From: Branchiibius sp. NY16-3462-2
GTDB taxonomy: Bacteria; Actinomycetota; Actinomycetes; Actinomycetales; Dermatophilaceae
DNA: 64,000 nt
Assembly (NCBI RefSeq): GCF_001594145.1
Contig: NZ_LVCF01000040.1
Location: 186,001-250,000, forward strand
Direction of reading: 5' to 3'
Part shown: piece by piece, positions 24,096 through 32,701 of the stretch
Layout of the letters: each line of letters begins with the position of its first letter
How positions within the stretch are numbered: position 1 is the stretch's first letter
Translations under genes and position numbers: made by a program
The notes under the pieces: model-generated
The model's database searches: none
What the model was told of the DNA's origin: nothing
What the model saw: only the letters and a program-made list of their open reading frames with translations

Positions 24096-24715
24096 CGGGC
24101 CCCCGCGTTCCAGGTCTCGATGCGCCAGCCGTGCGCACCCTCGATCACCGAACCCCAATGGCAGTTGGACAGACCGCGGAAGGCCAGCCACGCCTGCTTC
24201 TGGGTCAGGCCGACCAGGGCCGCGGTCAGGGCGCGCCCACACATCCCGTGCGTCGCGATCACGGCGGTGCCGCCCTCGGGCAGCGTCGGCAGCAACTCCA
24301 ACGCCGCCTCCTGGGCGCGCTGCATCACCTGGGTCAACGTCTCGCCGTCGCCGCCGCGGGGCAGGTCCTCGCCTGCTTCGACGCGGACCTGCAGATCGGC
24401 GTACTTCTCCTTGACGTCTGCCGCGGTCAGACCCGACCACGACCCGGCGTCGATCTCCCGGAAACGCTTGTCGTAGGCGATCGGCAGGTCCACCAGTTCC
24501 GCGAGCGCCTCGGCCGTCGCCGATGCCCGCGACAGGTCCGAGGACCAGATCGCGTCGATGTCGTAGGCGAGCAGCGCCCGGGCACCTGCCCGCGCCTGCT
24601 CCTGACCCAACTCGGACAGCGGTACGTCGAGTTGCCCCTGCCAGCGCCCCTCGGCGTTGTACGTCGTCTGCCCGTGCCGCCAGATGATCAGCCGCCGGTT
24701 CGATGATGACGTCAT
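24092..24715 (-). CDS. Histidine phosphatase family protein (phosphoglycerate mutase-like)
   Basis: A 207-residue branch-1 histidine phosphatase. The phospho-histidine motif RHGQTTYNAEGRWQGQLD is near the N-terminus, with DLSRASATAEAL and the second catalytic His in VIATHGMCGRAL. The ATG at 24715 overlaps the rsfS stop (ATGA); the longer ATG at 24748 would intrude into rsfS. In actinobacteria a member of this family commonly follows rsfS. The substrate is unproven; it may be a sugar phosphate or a nucleotide-derived phosphate. Confidence 0.92.
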   Translation of the reverse strand: MTSSSNRRLIIWRHGQTTYNAEGRWQGQLDVPLSELGQEQARAGARALLAYDIDAIWSSDLSRASATAEALAELVDLPIAYDKRFREIDAGSWSGLTAADVKEKYADLQVRVEAGEDLPRGGDGETLTQVMQRAQEAALELLPTLPEGGTAVIATHGMCGRALTAALVGLTQKQAWLAFRGLSNCHWGSVIEGAHGWRIETWNAGAR

Positions 24716-25068
24716 GCCGAAAGGTCGATCGTCGGACAGTCCCGCCACAACCGGTCGAGCGCGTAGAACTCTCGCTCCTCCTCGTGCTGCACATGCACCA
24801 CGATGTCGCCGAAGTCCAGCAGGACCCAGCGATCGTCGCGTTGTCCCTCGCGGCGGATCGGTTTGACGCCCAGCTCGTGCATCCGCTCGATGATGCCGTC
24901 GACGATGGCCGAGACCTGGCGCTCGTTGTCGGCCGCGGCCACGACGAACACGTCTGTCAGCGCCAACTGGTCGCTGACGTCGATCGCGATGACACTGCTG
25001 GCCACCTTCTCATCGGCGGCGGCTGCTGCGGCCTTGGCCAGATCGATGGCGCGCTGCGTTGCGGCCAC
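24712..25068 (-). CDS. rsfS: Ribosome silencing factor RsfS
   Basis: A 118-residue RsfS/Iojap/DUF143 protein that binds L14 on the large subunit and blocks subunit joining in starved cells. Hallmarks are VIAIDVSDQLALTDVFVVA, NERQVSAIVDGI and WVLLDFGDIVVHV with the trailing EEREFYALDRLW. The GTG start is preceded by GCAGGAGGGGTA, a strong ribosome binding site. It is placed between nadD and the histidine phosphatase, the standard order. Confidence 0.96.
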   Translation of the reverse strand: MAATQRAIDLAKAAAAAADEKVASSVIAIDVSDQLALTDVFVVAAADNERQVSAIVDGIIERMHELGVKPIRREGQRDDRWVLLDFGDIVVHVQHEEEREFYALDRLWRDCPTIDLSA

Positions 25069-25096
25069 TACCCCTCCTGCTGTTGCACGGTGTGGA

Positions 25097-25702
25097 TCAG
25101 ATGTCGGCGACGGGGTCGGTGTCCCCGGGCCGGTACAGCGAGTGTTTGGCGATGTACTGCACGACGCCGTCCGGCACGAGGTACCAGACGGGGTGTCCGT
25201 AGCGGACCCGTTCGCGCACCCCGGTGGAGCTGATCGCCATTGCGGGCACTTCTTTCAACACGACACGGTCGGCGGGCAGGCCGGATCCGGTCAGCTCGTA
25301 CCCGGGGCGGGTGACACCGATGAACTGCGCCAGGTCCCACAACTGGTCGACGCCCTTCCAGGACACGATCTGCGCCAGCGCGTCCGCGCCGGTGATGAAG
25401 AACAGTTCCGCGTCGGGTCGCTGCTCGCGCAGGTCGGTGAGGGTGTCCAGGGTGTACGTCGGTCCAGGCCGATCGATGTCCACCCGGCTGACCGTGAAGC
25501 GCGGGTTGGAGGCCGTTGCGATCACGGTCATGAGGTATCGGTGCTCGGCGGGCGCCACCTCGCGCTCGCTCTTCTGCCACGGCTGGCCGGTGGGGACGAA
25601 CACCACTTCATCGAGGTCCAGGAGCGACTGGACCTCGCTGGCCGCGACCAGGTGACCGTGATGGATGGGGTCGAACGTCCCACCCATCACCCCGAGACGC
25701 AG
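25097..25702 (-). CDS. nadD: Nicotinate-nucleotide adenylyltransferase NadD (probable CTG start)
   Basis: Makes deamido-NAD from nicotinate mononucleotide and ATP. The nucleotidyltransferase motif is GVMGGTFDPIHHGHLVAASE with the HXGH signature, and SSTGVRERVR near the end is the ISSTXXR motif. The first beta strand RLGVMGG needs to be intact, yet no ATG, GTG or TTG lies at the expected place: CTG at 25702 has AAGGG eight bases upstream and would give MRLGVMGG. A second CTG at 25708 overlaps the upstream stop (CTGA). GTG at 25690 would remove the strand. Length about 201 residues, normal for the family. Confidence 0.93.
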   Translation of the reverse strand: MRLGVMGGTFDPIHHGHLVAASEVQSLLDLDEVVFVPTGQPWQKSEREVAPAEHRYLMTVIATASNPRFTVSRVDIDRPGPTYTLDTLTDLREQRPDAELFFITGADALAQIVSWKGVDQLWDLAQFIGVTRPGYELTGSGLPADRVVLKEVPAMAISSTGVRERVRYGHPVWYLVPDGVVQYIAKHSLYRPGDTDPVADI

Positions 25703-25704
25703 GG

Positions 25705-25893
25705 TCAGTGCCCTTGCCTGTTGTGGTCCTGCGGAATGCCCTTGCCCACGGTGCGGCGGAAGAACCACAGCACCCCGAGGAGGGCTGCGAAGAACAGGAG
25801 CCCGAGGACGCCGTACGCCCAGTGCGGCATCGGCAGTTCGTTCTCTTCGAGTTTGGGCACGGCCTGAGCCAGCGAAACCAGGGACGATGACAT
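25705..25893 (-). CDS. Small single-pass membrane protein, 62 residues
   Basis: Begins MSSSLVSLAQAVPKLEENEL and has one hydrophobic helix, YGVLGLLFFAALLGVLWFF, followed by a basic tail FRRTVGKGIPQ. The amphipathic start and positive tail suggest an outside-to-inside topology. It abuts nadD with a probable translational coupling. No family is recognised; function unknown. Confidence 0.65.
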   Translation of the reverse strand: MSSSLVSLAQAVPKLEENELPMPHWAYGVLGLLFFAALLGVLWFFRRTVGKGIPQDHNRQGH

Positions 25894-25981
25894 GGCCACA
25901 TCGTATCGGTGACCCGTCACGTACGCGTGGCGCCCGGCATTCGACGTTCTGTAAGCTCCGGCCGCTACTCTTGCGAGCATC

Positions 25982-27016
25982 ATGAGTTCGATGTTCCTGA
26001 CTGTGGTCGTCCCCGTGTACAACGAGGAAGACGTCCTCCCGCTCCTGGTCGATCGGCTCCGGCCGGTGCTCGATGGACTGGGCCGTACGTATGAGGTCCT
26101 GACCGTCGACGACGGCTCCACGGACACCAGTGCCGCCATCCTCGAGCGACTGCGCCGGCAGTGGCCGCAGCTGCGCATTGTTCGATTGCGGGCGAACGCC
26201 GGGCACCAGGCTGCGATCTCGGCGGGCCTGGAGCGGGCCCGGGGTGAATGGGTCGTGACGATCGATGCCGACCTGCAGGATCCGCCGGAAACAATCGCCG
26301 AGATGATCGACGCTGCGCTGAACCAACACGTGGACGTGGTGTACGGCGTACGTACCGATCGCAGCACCGACTCACCGTTCAAGCGCCACACGGCGGGCCT
26401 CTTCTACCGGCTCATGCGGCGGATCTCAGGGGTCGAGGCCCCGTTGGACGCAGGTGACTTCCGGTTGATGTCCCGCGCCACCGTCGATGCGGTGAACACG
26501 CTGCCGGAGGCCAACCGGGTGCTGCGCCTGGTCGTGCCCACCCTGGGTTTCCCCGCCACCGAAGTCGGTTACCGCCGCGAGCATCGCGCCGCCGGCGACT
26601 CGAAATATCCCCTGTCCAAGATGCTGAAGCTCAGCCTGGATTCGGTCACCGGTTTCTCCATGGCGCCGCTGCGACTGGCGACCTGGTTCGGGATCGGCGG
26701 CTTCGTGCTGGCGATGGCCCTGCTGGTCTGGGCGATCATCGGCAAGATCATGGGTGACAACGCACCCGGATGGACCTCCTCTGTCGTGGTGGTCTCGTTG
26801 TTCGCCGGAGCGCAGCTGCTGTGCCTGGGCATCCTCGGGGAGTACGTCGGCCGGGTGTATCTCCAGCAACAAGGACGCCCCTCGTACTACATCGGCTACG
26901 ACTCGTTGAGCTCGGAGTTGCACAAGGGCACGCCGGCCGCAGACACCGCCGACCTACCACTGCCCGAGCACGTCGAACTGCCGATCACCCAGGAGATCCT
27001 TCAGGACCGGATCTGA
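25982..27016 (+). CDS. Family 2 glycosyltransferase (dolichyl/polyprenyl-phosphate sugar transferase type)
   Basis: A 344-residue GtrB/DPM1-like enzyme. VVVPVYNEEDVLPLLVDRL and LTVDDGSTDTSAA are the nucleotide-sugar site; TIDADLQDPPE is the DXD-type motif. QLAGDSKYPL-like GDSKYPLSKMLKL precedes two C-terminal membrane helices (FGIGGFVLAMALLVWAII and VVVVSLFAGAQLLCLGIL). It should transfer a sugar from a nucleotide donor to a lipid phosphate at the cytoplasmic membrane. It is inverted relative to the proA-nadD genes and overlaps the 3' end of proA by 16 bp. Confidence 0.92.
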   Translation: MSSMFLTVVVPVYNEEDVLPLLVDRLRPVLDGLGRTYEVLTVDDGSTDTSAAILERLRRQWPQLRIVRLRANAGHQAAISAGLERARGEWVVTIDADLQDPPETIAEMIDAALNQHVDVVYGVRTDRSTDSPFKRHTAGLFYRLMRRISGVEAPLDAGDFRLMSRATVDAVNTLPEANRVLRLVVPTLGFPATEVGYRREHRAAGDSKYPLSKMLKLSLDSVTGFSMAPLRLATWFGIGGFVLAMALLVWAIIGKIMGDNAPGWTSSVVVVSLFAGAQLLCLGILGEYVGRVYLQQQGRPSYYIGYDSLSSELHKGTPAADTADLPLPEHVELPITQEILQDRI

Positions 27017-28302
27017 CCGTCTCCCTCCAGCACCCACTTGGTGCTGGTGAGCTCCGGCAGGGCCATCGGACCGCGGGCGTGCAGCTTCTGGGTGGAGATG
27101 CCGATCTCGGCGCCCATCCCGAACTGGCCGCCGTCGGTGAAGGCTGACGAGGCGTTCACGGCGACAACCGCTGCATCCACCCGAGCGACGAACCGCCTTG
27201 CCGCCGCACGGTTTTCGGTGACAATGACCTCGGTGTGCCGGCTGCCGTTGGCGTTGATGTGTTCGATGGCGGCGTCGGCCGAATCCACGACTCCGACAGC
27301 GATCTCCGCGTCGAGGTATTCGGTGCGCCAGTCCTCATCCGTCGCCGGCTCATACCCGACACCGGTGTCACGAGCCACGACCCCGGCGCGCTCGTCCAGG
27401 TGCAGGCGCACCTCGCGGCCGGCGAAGTCACCGAGGATCGTGGGCAGAAAAGTGGCCGCCACATCGCAATGCACCAGCAGCGTTTCGGCCGCGTTGCAGA
27501 CGCTGGTGCGCCGCAGCTTGGAGTTGATGACGATCTCGCGGGCCATGACCAGGTCGGCGGCGGAGTCCACGTAGACGTGCACGTTGCCGATCCCGGTCTC
27601 GATCACCGGCACGGTCGCGCCCAGCACGACCGTCTGAATCAGACCGGCGCCACCCCGCGGGATCACCAGGTCGACCAGACCACGCGCGGTGATCAATGAG
27701 GTCACGTCCTCGCGGCCACCGTCGAGCAGTTGGACGCTGTCCGCGGGCAATCCGTGGGCGGCCAACGCCGACCGCAGCGCCGCCACGATCACCGCGTTGG
27801 ACTGCGCCGCTGCCGAACCGCCGCGCAGGATCATCGCGTTGCCGCTCTTGACGCCCAGCGCCGCAGCGTCGGCGGTGACGTTGGGCCGCGACTCGTAGAT
27901 CATCCCGATGACGCCCATCGGCACGCGGACCTGGCGGATCTGCAGACCGTTGGGCAGCGTCGAACCCCGCAGCACCTCACCGGCGGGGTCCGGCAGCGCG
28001 ATCACCTCGCGCACCGCCCCCGCGATCTGCGCGATCCGCTCAGGGGTCAGGCGCAACCGGTCCTGCAGACCGGCATTCATCCCCTCGGCGCGGCCGCGCT
28101 CGAGGTCGGCAGCGTTCGCCGCGACGATCTCCTCGGTGTGGACCACCAGCGCCTGCGCCATCGCCTCCAGCGCCGCGTCCTTGTCCGCCCGGGTGGCGAG
28201 CGCCAGGTCCGCCGCCGCGGTCTGGGCGCGCCGCGCCACCTCGTGCACGCGGCGTACCGACTCCTGCTGGGCGTCCGCGGGCGCCTCAGTCACCAATGTC
28301 AT
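27001..28302 (-). CDS. proA: Gamma-glutamyl phosphate reductase ProA
   Basis: Second step of proline synthesis: NADPH-dependent reduction of glutamyl-5-phosphate to the semialdehyde. The 433-residue chain has the aldehyde-dehydrogenase fold with VPMGVIGMIYESRPNVTADA, GNAMILRGGSAAAQSN and the catalytic cysteine in RRTSVCNAAETLLVH. The end FGMGAEIGISTQKLHARGPM is typical. A DedA gene lies between it and proB, with a gap of only 3 bp on its 5' side, so transcription with proB is likely. Confidence 0.97.
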   Translation of the reverse strand: MTLVTEAPADAQQESVRRVHEVARRAQTAAADLALATRADKDAALEAMAQALVVHTEEIVAANAADLERGRAEGMNAGLQDRLRLTPERIAQIAGAVREVIALPDPAGEVLRGSTLPNGLQIRQVRVPMGVIGMIYESRPNVTADAAALGVKSGNAMILRGGSAAAQSNAVIVAALRSALAAHGLPADSVQLLDGGREDVTSLITARGLVDLVIPRGGAGLIQTVVLGATVPVIETGIGNVHVYVDSAADLVMAREIVINSKLRRTSVCNAAETLLVHCDVAATFLPTILGDFAGREVRLHLDERAGVVARDTGVGYEPATDEDWRTEYLDAEIAVGVVDSADAAIEHINANGSRHTEVIVTENRAAARRFVARVDAAVVAVNASSAFTDGGQFGMGAEIGISTQKLHARGPMALPELTSTKWVLEGDGQIRS

Positions 28303-28305
28303 GCC

Positions 28306-29124
28306 CTATAGCGTACGGCGATCGCCGGGCTCGTCCTGTCCGTCCCGTTCCGTGCGCAGCCCCTCCCGGACCTCGTCCACGGCGATATCGGAGGCGATGG
28401 CGTCCTCGGAGAGGACCTGCGTGCCGCCGCCACCGCGGCTGTTGCGCCACAGCACGGAACCGATCACCAGGACCAGGGCCACGATGCTGATGTAGAAGCT
28501 GTACTTGGCCAGCACGCTGACGAAGTCCTTCGCCGGCTGACCGATCCGGAAGCCGAGGTACATCCACAGGCCCCGATAGAGGACCGCCGCAATGAAGTCC
28601 AGCAGCAGGAACTTGCGCAGCCGCATCCCCACGTCGCCGACGAACGCGTAGACGATGGCCGAGGGCAGGAACGGCACGAACCAGCAGGCGATCATCGCGA
28701 ACGAGCCGAACCGCCGGGCCAGGTTCTCGGCGTACCGCCCGGTGCGCGCTGCCCACCGCGAACGGCCACTCATCACCTCGATCAGGTTGTGCCCCCACAA
28801 CCGGCCGGCCCACCACCAGATCCAGTCGAACTTGATGGAGGTGAGGGCAGCCGCCAGCAGCCCCAGCCACCACCAGTGCGTCTCCCCCAGCGCCGCCTTC
28901 GCGCCGATGTCGACCATGGCGATGTTGGACCCGGTCACCGCGGCCAGCGCCCAGGTGTTCAGACCCAGGATGATCGGGCGCAACGGGATCATCACGATGC
29001 CGTAGACGCCCACCAACGCGATCGCCGACCAGCACCACAGTTCCTTACGGGTGGGCTTACCGCTCCAGGGCAGTTTCGGGTCGTCCCACCACTCCCGCTT
29101 GGCTGCGGGGTTCTCGCTGGTCAT
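28306..29124 (-). CDS. DedA-family (SNARE-associated) membrane protein
   Basis: A 272-residue membrane protein of the DedA/VTT group. Motifs WWWLGLLAAALTSIKFDWIW and the helix-breaking R and G residues in FGSFAMIACWFVPFLPSAIV and FLLLDFIAAVLYRGLWMYLG fit the family, which takes part in undecaprenyl-phosphate or phospholipid flipping. The usual F/Y-LGR sequence appears as AGRLWGHN. Long hydrophilic N- and C-termini. Inserted between proB and proA, whose products do not need it. Confidence 0.85.
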   Translation of the reverse strand: MTSENPAAKREWWDDPKLPWSGKPTRKELWCWSAIALVGVYGIVMIPLRPIILGLNTWALAAVTGSNIAMVDIGAKAALGETHWWWLGLLAAALTSIKFDWIWWWAGRLWGHNLIEVMSGRSRWAARTGRYAENLARRFGSFAMIACWFVPFLPSAIVYAFVGDVGMRLRKFLLLDFIAAVLYRGLWMYLGFRIGQPAKDFVSVLAKYSFYISIVALVLVIGSVLWRNSRGGGGTQVLSEDAIASDIAVDEVREGLRTERDGQDEPGDRRTL

Positions 29125-29154
29125 GCGGGACCTTCCGGATCGGAACAGATCATG

Positions 29155-30306
29155 TCAGGGCAGCAGCACGAGGTCATCGCGGTGCACGACCTCGCGGTGG
29201 TACTCCGGGCCGAGCGTCGCCGCCAGTTCCTTGGTGCGACGTCCGAGCAGACCCGGCAGTTCCCGGGAATCGTAAGACACCAACCCGCGAGCGACCCGGG
29301 TCCCGGCTTCGTCCACCAGATCAACGGGGTCACCGGCCGCGAAGGTTCCCTCGACGGCTTTGATCCCGGCGGGCAGCAGGGACTTGCCGCGCTGCGTCAC
29401 CGCGGCCACCGCACCAGCATCCAGCACCAACCGGCCCTGGGGGGTGGTCGCGTGCGCGATCCACAACCGTCGCGCCCGGCCGCGCGCCGCGGTCGGCGCG
29501 AACGCCGTCCCCACGTCCTGCCCCGTCAGCGCCGCAGCGGCATTGGCCGCACTGGTCAGCAGCGTGGGCACGCCGGCGGACGTCGCGATCGTGGCGGCCT
29601 CCACCTTGGTGAGCATGCCGCCGGTGCCGACCCCGGTGCCTACTCCCCCGATGTCGACCCCGGCAATCGCCTCGGGTCCGGGTACGAACGGGATCCGCGC
29701 CGTACCGGGTGTCGACGGCGGACCGTCGTAAAGCGCGTCCACGTCGGACAGGAGCACCAACGCCTCCGCGTCGATCAGGTGCGCGACCAGCGCGGCGAGC
29801 CGGTCGTTGTCACCGAACCGGATCTCCTGGGTCGCGACCGTGTCGTTCTCGTTGACGATCGGCACCACGCCGAGCGCGAGCAACCGCTCCAGCGTGCGCC
29901 GAGCGTTGGTGTAGTGCCCCCGCCGCGTCACGTCGTCCGCGGTCAGCAGCACCTGCCCGGTGATGATCCCATGGGCGGAAAAAGCCCGGTCGTACGCCGC
30001 GAGCAGGGCTCCCTGCCCCACGCTGGCGGCCGCCTGCTGGGTCGCCAGATCCCGGGGGCGGCGACGCAGACCCAACGGCGTCATCCCGGTGGCGATCGCT
30101 CCGGAGGAAACCAGCACCACGCCAGAGCCGGCAGCGTGCCGCGCCGCGAGCGCCGCGACGAGCGCCTCCAGCTTCTCGGGCAGTAGCCCACCGGTCGCGC
30201 GGGTCAGCGAACTCGAGCCGACCTTGACGACCAGCGGCGAGGCACCGGCGATCCGGGCACGGACAGCCGCCGGATCGCCGTACGCCGTGTGCTCAGTCGT
30301 CGCCAT
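29155..30306 (-). CDS. proB: Glutamate 5-kinase ProB
   Basis: First step of proline synthesis, phosphorylating glutamate. The amino-acid kinase domain opens with LVVKVGSSSLTRATGG and includes VVLVSSGAIATGM, VVPIVNENDTV and GTGGMLTKVEAA; a PUA domain forms the last 90 residues (LVLDAGAVAAVTQRGKSLLP). 383 residues. ATG at 30306 overlaps the obg 3' end by 14 bp; a longer ATG at 30345 lies fully within obg and is not used. Probably feedback-inhibited by proline, as is usual for enzymes with this architecture. Confidence 0.96.
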   Translation of the reverse strand: MATTEHTAYGDPAAVRARIAGASPLVVKVGSSSLTRATGGLLPEKLEALVAALAARHAAGSGVVLVSSGAIATGMTPLGLRRRPRDLATQQAAASVGQGALLAAYDRAFSAHGIITGQVLLTADDVTRRGHYTNARRTLERLLALGVVPIVNENDTVATQEIRFGDNDRLAALVAHLIDAEALVLLSDVDALYDGPPSTPGTARIPFVPGPEAIAGVDIGGVGTGVGTGGMLTKVEAATIATSAGVPTLLTSAANAAAALTGQDVGTAFAPTAARGRARRLWIAHATTPQGRLVLDAGAVAAVTQRGKSLLPAGIKAVEGTFAAGDPVDLVDEAGTRVARGLVSYDSRELPGLLGRRTKELAATLGPEYHREVVHRDDLVLLP

Positions 30307-31852
30307 CGCTCGCGTCGATCTGGGCGTCGACTTCCACGGGGTCACGGTCGGTCCACAGGCCCGCCTTGCGCTCGGCCGCCAACTCCTCGCGGGCTTCGCG
30401 TTGGGCGTCCTTGCGACCGTGGAACTGGTCGCGCTTCTCGGCGCGGGTCGGGCGGTGGGTGTCTTCCAGTCGGAGGTCGGTGCCGCGGCGGCCCAGCATC
30501 TCGGCGCCGGCCTGCATGGTCGGCTCCCAGTCGAAGACCACGGAGTTGTCCTCCGGGCCGATCAGCACGGTCGAACCGGGCACAGCGCCGGCCTTGAAGA
30601 GTTCGTCCTCCACACCGAGCCGGTTGAGCCGGTCGGCGAGGTAGCCCACGGCTTCGTCGTTGCTGAAGTCGGTCTGACGCACCCAGCGGGTGGGGCGCTC
30701 GCCAATCACCCGGAACACGTCACCGTCAGCGGTGTGCTCGACCCGGACGCGGAAGCCGGACTCGTCAACAGCCTTGGGCCGCAACACGATTCGCGGCGCG
30801 ATCGCAACGGCGGATTCGATCTCGGCGCGGGCTTCCCGCACGTGCCGCGCGAGCGCGAAGGTGAGTTCGCGCAGGCCGCGGTGGGCGACGGCACTGACGA
30901 TGAAGACCTCCAGGCCGCGGGCCTCCAGGTCCGGCTTGACCATCTCGGCCAGATCCAGCGCCTCGGGCACATCGGCCTTGTTGAGCACCACGATGCGGGT
31001 CCGCTCCGAGAGTGGTTTGCCCCCGAGGGTGTCGTCCGCGACGTACTCGGACAGCTCGTGCTCGATGGCGTCCAGATCGCTCATCGGGTCCCGGCCGGGT
31101 TCAAGGGTCGCGCAGTCGATGACGTGCACCAGCACCGAGCAGCGCTCGACGTGCCGCAGGAACTCCAGGCCCAGGCCCTTGCCCTGGCTGGCGCCCGGGA
31201 TCAGACCGGGCACGTCGGCGATCGTGAACCGCTCCGAGCCGGCGGTGACCACCCCCAGGTTCGGCACCAGGGTCGTGAAGGGGTAGTCGGCGATCTTCGG
31301 CTTGGCCGCCGACAGCACCGACACCAGGGAGGACTTGCCCGCGCTCGGGAAGCCGATCAACGCGACATCGGCCAGAGTCTTGAGTTCCAGGACGACCTCG
31401 CGCTCGTCACCGGGCTCCCCCAGCAACGCGAAACCGGGCGCCTTGCGGCGCGGCGAGGCCAGCGCCTTGTTGCCCAGACCGCCACGGCCACCCGCGGCCA
31501 CGACGTACTCCTGCCCCGGACCGACCAGGTCGGCCAGCACGTCACCACGCGCGTCCTTGACCATCGTGCCCTCGGGCACCGGCAGGATCAGGTCCTCGCC
31601 GTCGGCTCCGTTGCGCTCGTCGCCGGCGCCGGGTTTGCCGTTGGGCGCCTTGCGGTGCGGGCTGTGGTGGTAGTCCAGCAGGGTCGTGATCTGCGGGTCG
31701 GCGACCAGGATGACGCTGCCGCCCTTGCCGCCGTTGCCGCCGTCGGGACCGCCCAGCGGTTTGAACTTCTCGCGGTGCACGGAGGCAACACCGTGACCAC
31801 CGCTACCGGCGGCCACGTGCAGGACAACGCGGTCGACGAAGGTGGTGGCCAC
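30293..31852 (-). CDS. obg: GTPase Obg/CgtA
   Basis: Essential GTPase in large-subunit maturation and stress signalling. A Gly-rich Obg fold (FVDRVVLHVAAGSGGHGVAS), a G domain with GFPSAGKSSLVSVL at about residue 169, DVPGLIPGAS and VVLNKADV, and the OCT domain are in order. After OCT a charged tail of about 60 residues follows (TRAEKRDQFHGRKDAQREA). GTG start with AAGGA upstream. Between rpmA and obg lie a hairpin and three 11-bp repeats, so expression may be partly uncoupled from the ribosomal genes. Confidence 0.97.
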   Translation of the reverse strand: MATTFVDRVVLHVAAGSGGHGVASVHREKFKPLGGPDGGNGGKGGSVILVADPQITTLLDYHHSPHRKAPNGKPGAGDERNGADGEDLILPVPEGTMVKDARGDVLADLVGPGQEYVVAAGGRGGLGNKALASPRRKAPGFALLGEPGDEREVVLELKTLADVALIGFPSAGKSSLVSVLSAAKPKIADYPFTTLVPNLGVVTAGSERFTIADVPGLIPGASQGKGLGLEFLRHVERCSVLVHVIDCATLEPGRDPMSDLDAIEHELSEYVADDTLGGKPLSERTRIVVLNKADVPEALDLAEMVKPDLEARGLEVFIVSAVAHRGLRELTFALARHVREARAEIESAVAIAPRIVLRPKAVDESGFRVRVEHTADGDVFRVIGERPTRWVRQTDFSNDEAVGYLADRLNRLGVEDELFKAGAVPGSTVLIGPEDNSVVFDWEPTMQAGAEMLGRRGTDLRLEDTHRPTRAEKRDQFHGRKDAQREAREELAAERKAGLWTDRDPVEVDAQIDASDGDD

Positions 31853-31864
31853 GGGGATTCCTTG

Positions 31865-31901
31865 TCTGTAGAAACTCAGTCTGTAGAAACTCTGTAGAAA
31901 C
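31865..31901 (-). repeat. Three 11-bp direct repeats in the obg leader
   Basis: TCTGTAGAAAC occurs at 31865-31875, 31880-31890 and 31891-31901 (minus strand GTTTCTACAGA). The copies sit between the terminator-like hairpin and the obg start codon and are the only AT-richer block here. They may be a protein-binding array, an RNA motif or a recent slippage product. Confidence 0.8.
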
Positions 31902-31904
31902 GAC

Positions 31905-31936
31905 GGACGGGCTCGAAGTCAGCTTCGAGCCCGTCC
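31905..31936 (-). terminator. Terminator/attenuator between rpmA and obg
   Basis: GGACGGGCTCGAAG (31905-31918) pairs perfectly with CTTCGAGCCCGTCC (31923-31936) around a 4-base loop; on the minus strand it is followed by GTCGTTTCT. It lies 26 bp beyond the rpmA stop. Confidence 0.75.
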
Positions 31937-31962
31937 GGTCACGGTATGCGGTAGTCGCAGGC

Positions 31963-32235
31963 TCAGGCGTCCTGCGGCTCCAGCGTCGCGGTGACGACGT
32001 TGATGGTCTTGCGGCCACGCTTGCTGCCGAACTCGACCGCACCGGCGGTGAGGGCGAACAGCGTGTCGTCCTTGCCACGACCGACGTTCTCGCCGGGGTG
32101 GAAGTGGGTCCCGCGCTGGCGGACGATGATCTCGCCGGCCTTGACCTGCTGACCGCCGAAACGCTTCACGCCGAGGCGCTGTGCGTTGGAGTCGCGACCG
32201 TTACGGGTGGAGGATGCACCCTTCTTGTGTGCCAT
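31963..32235 (-). CDS. rpmA: 50S ribosomal protein L27
   Basis: The 90-residue chain MAHKKGASSTRNGRDSNAQR is classical L27, whose N-terminus reaches the peptidyl-transferase centre. AGEIIVRQRGTHFHPGENVG follows. The N-terminus starts directly at AHKKG, with no cleavable leader of the firmicute type. It lies 38 bp downstream of rplU. Confidence 0.98.
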   Translation of the reverse strand: MAHKKGASSTRNGRDSNAQRLGVKRFGGQQVKAGEIIVRQRGTHFHPGENVGRGKDDTLFALTAGAVEFGSKRGRKTINVVTATLEPQDA

Positions 32236-32273
32236 AGCTACTCAGCCTTTTCTCGTGTGGTTCGCGTCGGGCC

Positions 32274-32582
32274 TCAGGCCTCGATCGCGGTGACCTTGAC
32301 CTGGGTCAGCGGCTGGCGGTGGCCCTGACGCTTGCGGTAACCGGTCTTGTTCTTGTACTTGATGATCGTGATCTTGGGACCCTTGGTCGCCGCGACGACC
32401 TCAGCCTTCACGGTCACCTTCGCCAACTTGGCGGCGTCGCTGGTCACCTTGTCACCGTCGACCACCAGCAGCGGCTTGAGGTCGATGGTGTCGCCGGCGG
32501 ACACCGCGACCTTGTCAATGGTCAGGACGTCGCCCACGGAGACCTTCTCCTGGCGACCGCCTGCGCGAACAATCGCGTACAC
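32274..32582 (-). CDS. rplU: 50S ribosomal protein L21
   Basis: A 102-residue L21: VYAIVRAGGRQEKVSVGDVL, KITIIKYKNKTGYRKRQGHR and the end LTQVKVTAIEA. GTG at 32582, with GAAAGG upstream, is the family start; the longer ATG at 32672 would include untranslated leader. The 119 bases between rne and rplU should hold its promoter and leader; I see no clear terminator there. Confidence 0.98.
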   Translation of the reverse strand: MYAIVRAGGRQEKVSVGDVLTIDKVAVSAGDTIDLKPLLVVDGDKVTSDAAKLAKVTVKAEVVAATKGPKITIIKYKNKTGYRKRQGHRQPLTQVKVTAIEA

Positions 32583-32701
32583 GTCGAAACTGCCTTTCGG
32601 TTCTGGTGCACTCGCTCGGTATGACCGGCCAGTAGCTACCCCTGGTCCTCTGCATGACACAGAGAGGGACACCGGCTCGGTGGGCGCACCGACTATCTAG
32701 A

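Noticed and set aside
29960..31897. 645-residue plus-strand ORF opposite proB and obg
   Set aside because: It spans two well-defined genes on the other strand and has no motif.
32583..32701. Ribosomal-protein leader element before rplU
   Set aside because: No hairpin convincing enough to call was found by eye; it would need covariation analysis.
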